Origin: Sinotaia quadrata
Lineage: Eukaryota > Mollusca > Gastropoda > Architaenioglossa > Viviparidae
NCBI GenBank assembly: GCA_028829895.1
Contig: CM054183.1
Coordinates: 17,285,975-17,349,974 of the forward strand
Direction: 5' to 3'
DNA length: 64,000 bases
The notes under the pieces are model-generated. The model made no database searches. It was not told the origin of the DNA and saw only the letters and a list, made by a program, of their open reading frames with translations. Position numbers and translations under genes: made by a program. Positions 1 to 64,000 of the stretch are shown piece by piece (position 1 is the first letter of the stretch; each line of letters starts with the position of its first letter).

Positions 1-1539
1 AGATAAGGTAAAGACATCTCTGTATTGTGTGGATGGTTATGTTTATTAGGAATGTTATATTATTTTAACATGTTTCACCTTCAGTTTGTTTTGCAGAGAC
101 ATATACCAAAATTAGTATTTATTAATGTAGTAAATTGCAGTATATCTAGGTTCTGCAATTACTTGAGTTTCAGGGTCTTTCTTTTTGTCTCCTTTGTGGT
201 TCATTTTCTGTCTTATTCTGAAATCTATGATGAAGGCTTTAGGTGCCTGACTCCAATGTATTTATGCCATATCCTATGGAGCATCTACCAGCATGAAGAA
301 CTCATGCCAGCACTTTGAGGCTGAAGTTAAGTCCTTATTGTGATAGTCTCATGATTATGATTTGTGCATTGTCCGTCTCTACATCTATTTAAATACCTAA
401 TGTATAAAATCTATTTCTTGGTTTAATAACTGAGTGGGCTGTGAGTCAAATTGACATATTGGCATAAAAGCTGCAGATGTGCTTATATAACCAGTGGCCC
501 ATACTCTGCATTAGCATTTGTAGATGTTTTATATCTTAATTAAATGTTAATATTTATATGATTCATTATTACAAAGTCACCCCAGAGTACAGCAGTGACA
601 ATCAAAACCTCTCTTCAAATATGATATTTTATTAGCAGCACTTTAAAAAAAGGAATAAATAAAACATAAAAATCCAGGTATATCAAACTCAAAATCTATA
701 AATCATCAAAAAACTCAACATGAGAAAATCTTACATAAATCATCAAAAATACCCAACAGGCATGTAAACTAACAATTTCACCTCAGTCAATGCAAATTTA
801 ATTAAAGAGTACATTTGTTCAAGGTGATATGTCACTAGTTATTGTTTCAGTTTGTATGAAAGTATTCTTTCTTTAATAAAACAAAGCATTATATAAAAGA
901 GCTTGATGTTTAATAATTCTTCAATTTCAGTTGAAATAATTGTTTAGACAAATTAGGTATCATCTTGATGTGTTGCTTGGAATAGCAAAGTATTGTAATA
1001 TGTGTTTAAAAAGACAGCTTTGTTTCATACCTGGTGCCATTTTGCTTGTAATGACTTACCGACCTTTTGCTTTTCAGACTTTTAATTTATGAAGGCTATG
1101 CAACCATAGGCTTGTACTATTTTTATTTTTTCAACCAAAATTTTTTTCAAATGCCATTTATATTTGATTTTTCTTTTCACATTTAATCCCAGAGTACTCA
1201 GACATTTTTCTTGTGTGTCTTTATCTGCCACTGATTCATATATCTGTCACCGGTTCAGAATTTTCTAGAACAAATTATATAATTAAACTTGAAAACTGCT
1301 AAACTAGTAATAATTTGACTTTATTCATTCAGATTTAAACTGTCACCCTTTTTTAATTTTTTACAAAAAATTTTTTTAAAATTGCTTATTTCTTGTGTGC
1401 ATTTTTCACAAAGACTTTATTATTTCAGTAAGAGATTATATATAACCTGAGAAGTGCTGTCTGTTTGATATATTTTAATCCTGAAAGAGGAAGTTTTGTC
1501 ACTCGTTGAATGAAATAAATTATTAAATGTAAAATTATC

Positions 1540-1815
1540 ATTATTCTCATTTGTAATACATTCAGATAATATTGCATTATGAAGCTATAATAGGCAGTAT
1601 GAAATAGAAGCATTGTAAGGCAGAAATCAGCAGTCCATAATAATGTCAGTATCAAGTAAACTTGAAATAGGAGAGAAAAATTACTATTGATTCATATTCA
1701 GATAATGGGCATTATGAAGCTGTAGGCAGTATAAAATTGAAACAGTGTAAGATGGCAACCAGTATTTCATAATAATGTCAGTGTCAAGTAATTTTAGTAA
1801 CTAATGGAACTAGTG
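1540..1815. repeat. Two-copy direct duplication, about 125 bp apart
   Basis: The string tcagataat-gcattatgaagct and the later cataataatgtcagt-tcaagta recur in the same order in both halves, with clear divergence. It is an old tandem duplication in the upstream intron. Confidence 0.6.
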
Positions 1816-1889
1816 AGAATGTAGCATCAAATTTATATTTTTGAAGGCAAAATTAATTGTGCTTTTTTCCTTGATGCTGAGCTGCAAAA

Positions 1890-2170
1890 ATTTGACTCTT
1901 GCCTGTCTAGATCAGGTTGATCTTTTGTCAGGTGAATTGATAATAAATAGTTTAAGTACCTGAATCTTTAGTGTTAATCAGCTGTTAATAATGAAAGAAT
2001 TTTGTATCTGCCTGGTAACTAGATTGGGTTGATCTTTTGTCAGCATGAATGAATTTTTGACTATCAAGACATTGCATGGTTTGATAGTAAATAGTTTTAG
2101 TCTCGGTGGTCCTTCATGTTAATTGGCTGTTAATAATGTATGAATTTTGTGTCTGGCTGGTAACATAATT
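1890..2170. repeat. Diverged duplication related to the exon-1 array
   Basis: Two or three units share gttgatcttttgtcag, gtgttaat-gctgttaataatg and ctggtaacta. Strings such as gactatcaagacattgcatgg resemble the exon-1-derived minisatellite at 3240-4216, so these may be older copies of the same unit. Confidence 0.5.
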
Positions 2171-4175
2171 TTTTTTATTGTATTGATCATTCTTGTAATA
2201 TGAATATATTTTTTGAAAATATATATTGATTGTATGAGTAGTAAATGGTAACGGTAATGCATTGTTAATGTGATGGAAAATGAAAGGATATTTTGTATCA
2301 ACAAAAATATTAACCTTTTTCTTTCTTTACTATTCTGTTAAAGTTATTATAGAACTTTACTGTTTGACCTAATTCACTTACTAGTTGTTCAAAATATCAG
2401 TGTCAGGGTTAATTTGAATGCCAAAAATAATTTGTAAGGTTTAGACAGCATAAAATAGTTAATTATATTATTTAACAAAAAAATTAAATTTGAAATGTTC
2501 AATGTTCTTATAAGACATGAAATGTTTCTTCTAAATCTGAAGTGTTCATGTAAAAGCTGTTGAACTGGAAATTTGATAGAGTAACAGATAGAGTAATAGT
2601 GATCTATCCAATCTTGTTAAATAAACTAATTTATTTTATCATGTTTGTTTATTAGAAAAGTATTACAATTTTTAATATTGCTTTGTAAATTAAACTTATA
2701 CTAGTCAGTGTGAGAGATATTATTTTGACACTGCTGTCATTAAAAGAAATAGAATTATTAATTTATCTGCACTAGACAATGTTTTCAAAGCTGCCTTGTT
2801 CATAATTATAATTTTGAGCCTGATTCATAATTTATGGATGCTATGTTCCTTTCATCCACTGTCTTGTGAAGATAAGTCTATCTTTAGACAAGTTGCTGAG
2901 ATCTGTAAGATACAGATCTAATCTATTGTTAAACATTCTGAGATCTACTCCAGAAAGCTGAATGTTAATCAACTCTACAAACCTTTCTCAACACTTGCTA
3001 TAACAGAACTAAAAATTAAAATTAAAATCAAATACACTACAAGGCAGCTATCTATGAACAAAAAGGTGAATGACTATATTACCACCACTACCAATGCAAC
3101 ACCAGCCATCCCCTCTCCAGAAAACAGTGAGGAGAGGAAGTCCCCACAGAAGCCAACCAAGACCGAGAACATCCAAGGATGAAAAGTCTACCACGGCTCT
3201 GTGGGGAAAAGTCAGCAACAACAAAAAATGTTGTAAAGGCATGGTGTTTCAAAGTACCTAGATTTTGTCTGTCTGTTATTAGTATTAATGGGATTTTGAA
3301 CATGGTTTGTCTAGCTAGTAACTAGATTTTGATTGTCTATTGGTAGTTTAACTGGATGTTGTACTATCAAGGTGTGGTACATCTGGCTAGTAACTAGGTT
3401 TTTTTGTTTGTCAGTCGTTGGTGCTAATTAGATGCTGGACTATCAAAACATGGTTTGTTTAGGTGGCAACTAGACTTTGTCTTTTGCTAGTCTTAATTAA
3501 ATATTGGACTATCCAGGCATGGTGTGTCTAGCTAGTAAATAGATTTTATTTGTCGTTCCTGTTCTGTGGATATTGGACTGTTAAAGAATGGTCTGTCTAG
3601 CTAGATTTTGTTTGTCTGTCTATTGTGTTAATTGGATATTGGACTATCAAAGTATGGTGTGTCTAGCTAGTAACTAGAATTTGTCTATTGTTATTGTTAA
3701 TTGGATATTGGACTATCAAGGCATTTGTGTGTAGCTAGTAATTAGATTTTGATTGTCCTTATTGTTAATTGGATGTTGGACTATTGAGGCATGGTGTGTG
3801 TAGCTAGTAACAATATTTTGTTTGGCATTAGTGTTAATTAGATAATGGACTATCAAGGCATGTGTATCTAGCTATTAACTAGATTTTTTTTGGCATTAGT
3901 GTTAATTGGATATTGAACTATCAAGGCATGGTGTTGTTTCTAGCTACTATATTAACTTAATTGGATGTAGGGCCTTCAAGGCATGGTGTGTCTAGCTATT
4001 AACTAGATTTTGTTTGTCTGTCTATTGTATTAATTGGGTGTAGGGCTGTCAAGGCATGATGTATCTAGATACATAGATTAAATAGATTTTGTTTGTCATT
4101 AGTGTTAATTGGATGTTGGACTATCAAGGCATGGTGTGTCTAATTATTAACTAGATTTTGTTTGTCTGTTGTTAG

Positions 4176-63506
<59,331 letters not shown>

Positions 63507-64000
63507 GTCCGTAATTGTTATTTATGAACTATCCTATGATTTTTGACATTGTCATATTTGAGATATCCACTCTGAGGACATATTGCCACAATCGCAATCA
63601 GTTAAACAGCATTTTGGTGAATGAATAAATTAATATACTTGATTTTGTGTGCCTCAGTATATCATGGACCTGCATACAATGTGGACAGCCTGTGGACCCC
63701 CTTTTTTTTTAACCATCCAGCCTATTCAGATTACATTTTTAGAGTTCAACAGCGCTGTATCAGATCAACTTGTTCAGTTTGCAAATGTTCTGCTGACAAT
63801 GCCTAACTTTATAAGGGCTCAGTATATTGTACATGTACTTACTACCTCATAAACACAATGATCATTATTGTTTTGAAAAACTTCAAACACATCCTACCAT
63901 TGTCTAAACAGAATTAACAAACATTTTTTCTTTATGTATTTGGCGCCCCACATCTCTTTAAAGTACACATATATGTATGTACAGTGTAATATTCTTTGAA
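63507..64000 (+). other. Start of intron 36, end of window
   Basis: No dynein exon is visible. A stretch after the acceptor-like tgtgcctcag (63650-63840) is open in more than one frame (for example FNSAVSDQLVQFANVLL), but it does not match the WY-containing segment expected next, so I leave it as intron. Confidence 0.5.

Larger units (their letters stand above)
1..4175 (+). other. End of the intron upstream of exon 1
   Basis: No dynein exon is recognisable in these 4.2 kb. They hold AT-rich sequence, diverged two-copy duplications (1540-1820, 1890-2170) and the exon-1-derived array. An isolated short open stretch at 3054-3182 reads as a low-complexity Pro/Lys/Thr peptide (ATPAIPSPENSEERKSPQ) that matches no dynein part I know. 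Confidence 0.6.

Noticed and set aside
3054..3261. Short Pro/Lys/Thr-rich open frames on both strands upstream of exon 1
   Set aside because: No match to the dynein linker, no good splice sites in phase, and overlapping frames on both strands suggest chance.

Overview
The window is AT-rich eukaryotic, intron-dense genomic DNA that carries the middle of one large gene on the plus strand. Joining 36 exons between 4176 and 63506 gives one uninterrupted reading frame of 6,406 coding bases (about 2,135 codons). All 35 splice junctions are phase-compatible, and every predicted boundary is GT-AG except one GC-AG intron. The protein is an axonemal dynein heavy chain, and its motifs best match DNAH10, the inner-arm I1/f beta-type heavy chain of motile cilia and flagella. 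The window starts in an upstream intron and ends in a downstream one, so neither the promoter and N-terminal tail nor the end of AAA6 and the C-terminal domain is present.

Domain layout, numbering residues of the joined window peptide: end of the linker (1-150), AAA1 with intact Walker A and B (exons 3-7), AAA2 (exons 8-12), AAA3 (exons 13-16), AAA4 (exons 17-22), stalk coiled coil 1 (exons 22-24), microtubule-binding domain (exons 24-26), coiled coil 2 (exon 27), AAA5 (exons 28-31), strut coiled coil (exons 32-34) and the entry to AAA6 (exons 34-36). All four Walker A loops (AAA1-AAA4) are intact and no exon carries a stop or frameshift, so the gene looks functional.

The organism is an animal with motile cilia. 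Introns of 0.2-4 kb, very abundant minisatellites and the mobile-element mix suggest an invertebrate, perhaps a lophotrochozoan such as a mollusc, but this is a weak inference.

The introns hold about 25 tandem-repeat arrays and several mobile-element remnants: two copies of one LTR family in opposite orientation (14004-15988 and 42166-43033), a collapsed LTR retrotransposon with a polypurine tract and TTAG target duplication (50202-51780), a broken Ty3/Gypsy-type gag fragment (47755-48340, minus), a Tigger/pogo-type transposase HTH fragment (20523-20720), a hAT-type MITE with perfect 8-bp target duplications (60720-60910) and a 575-bp segment bounded by 29-bp inverted repeats (46083-46657).

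The most unusual feature is that several minisatellites are built from exon-intron junctions of this gene: the acceptor and head of exon 1, the tail and donor of exons 3, 5 and 26, and the acceptor of exon 20. The locus therefore carries strings of pseudo splice sites beside real ones. I found no second host gene, RNA gene or CRISPR array.
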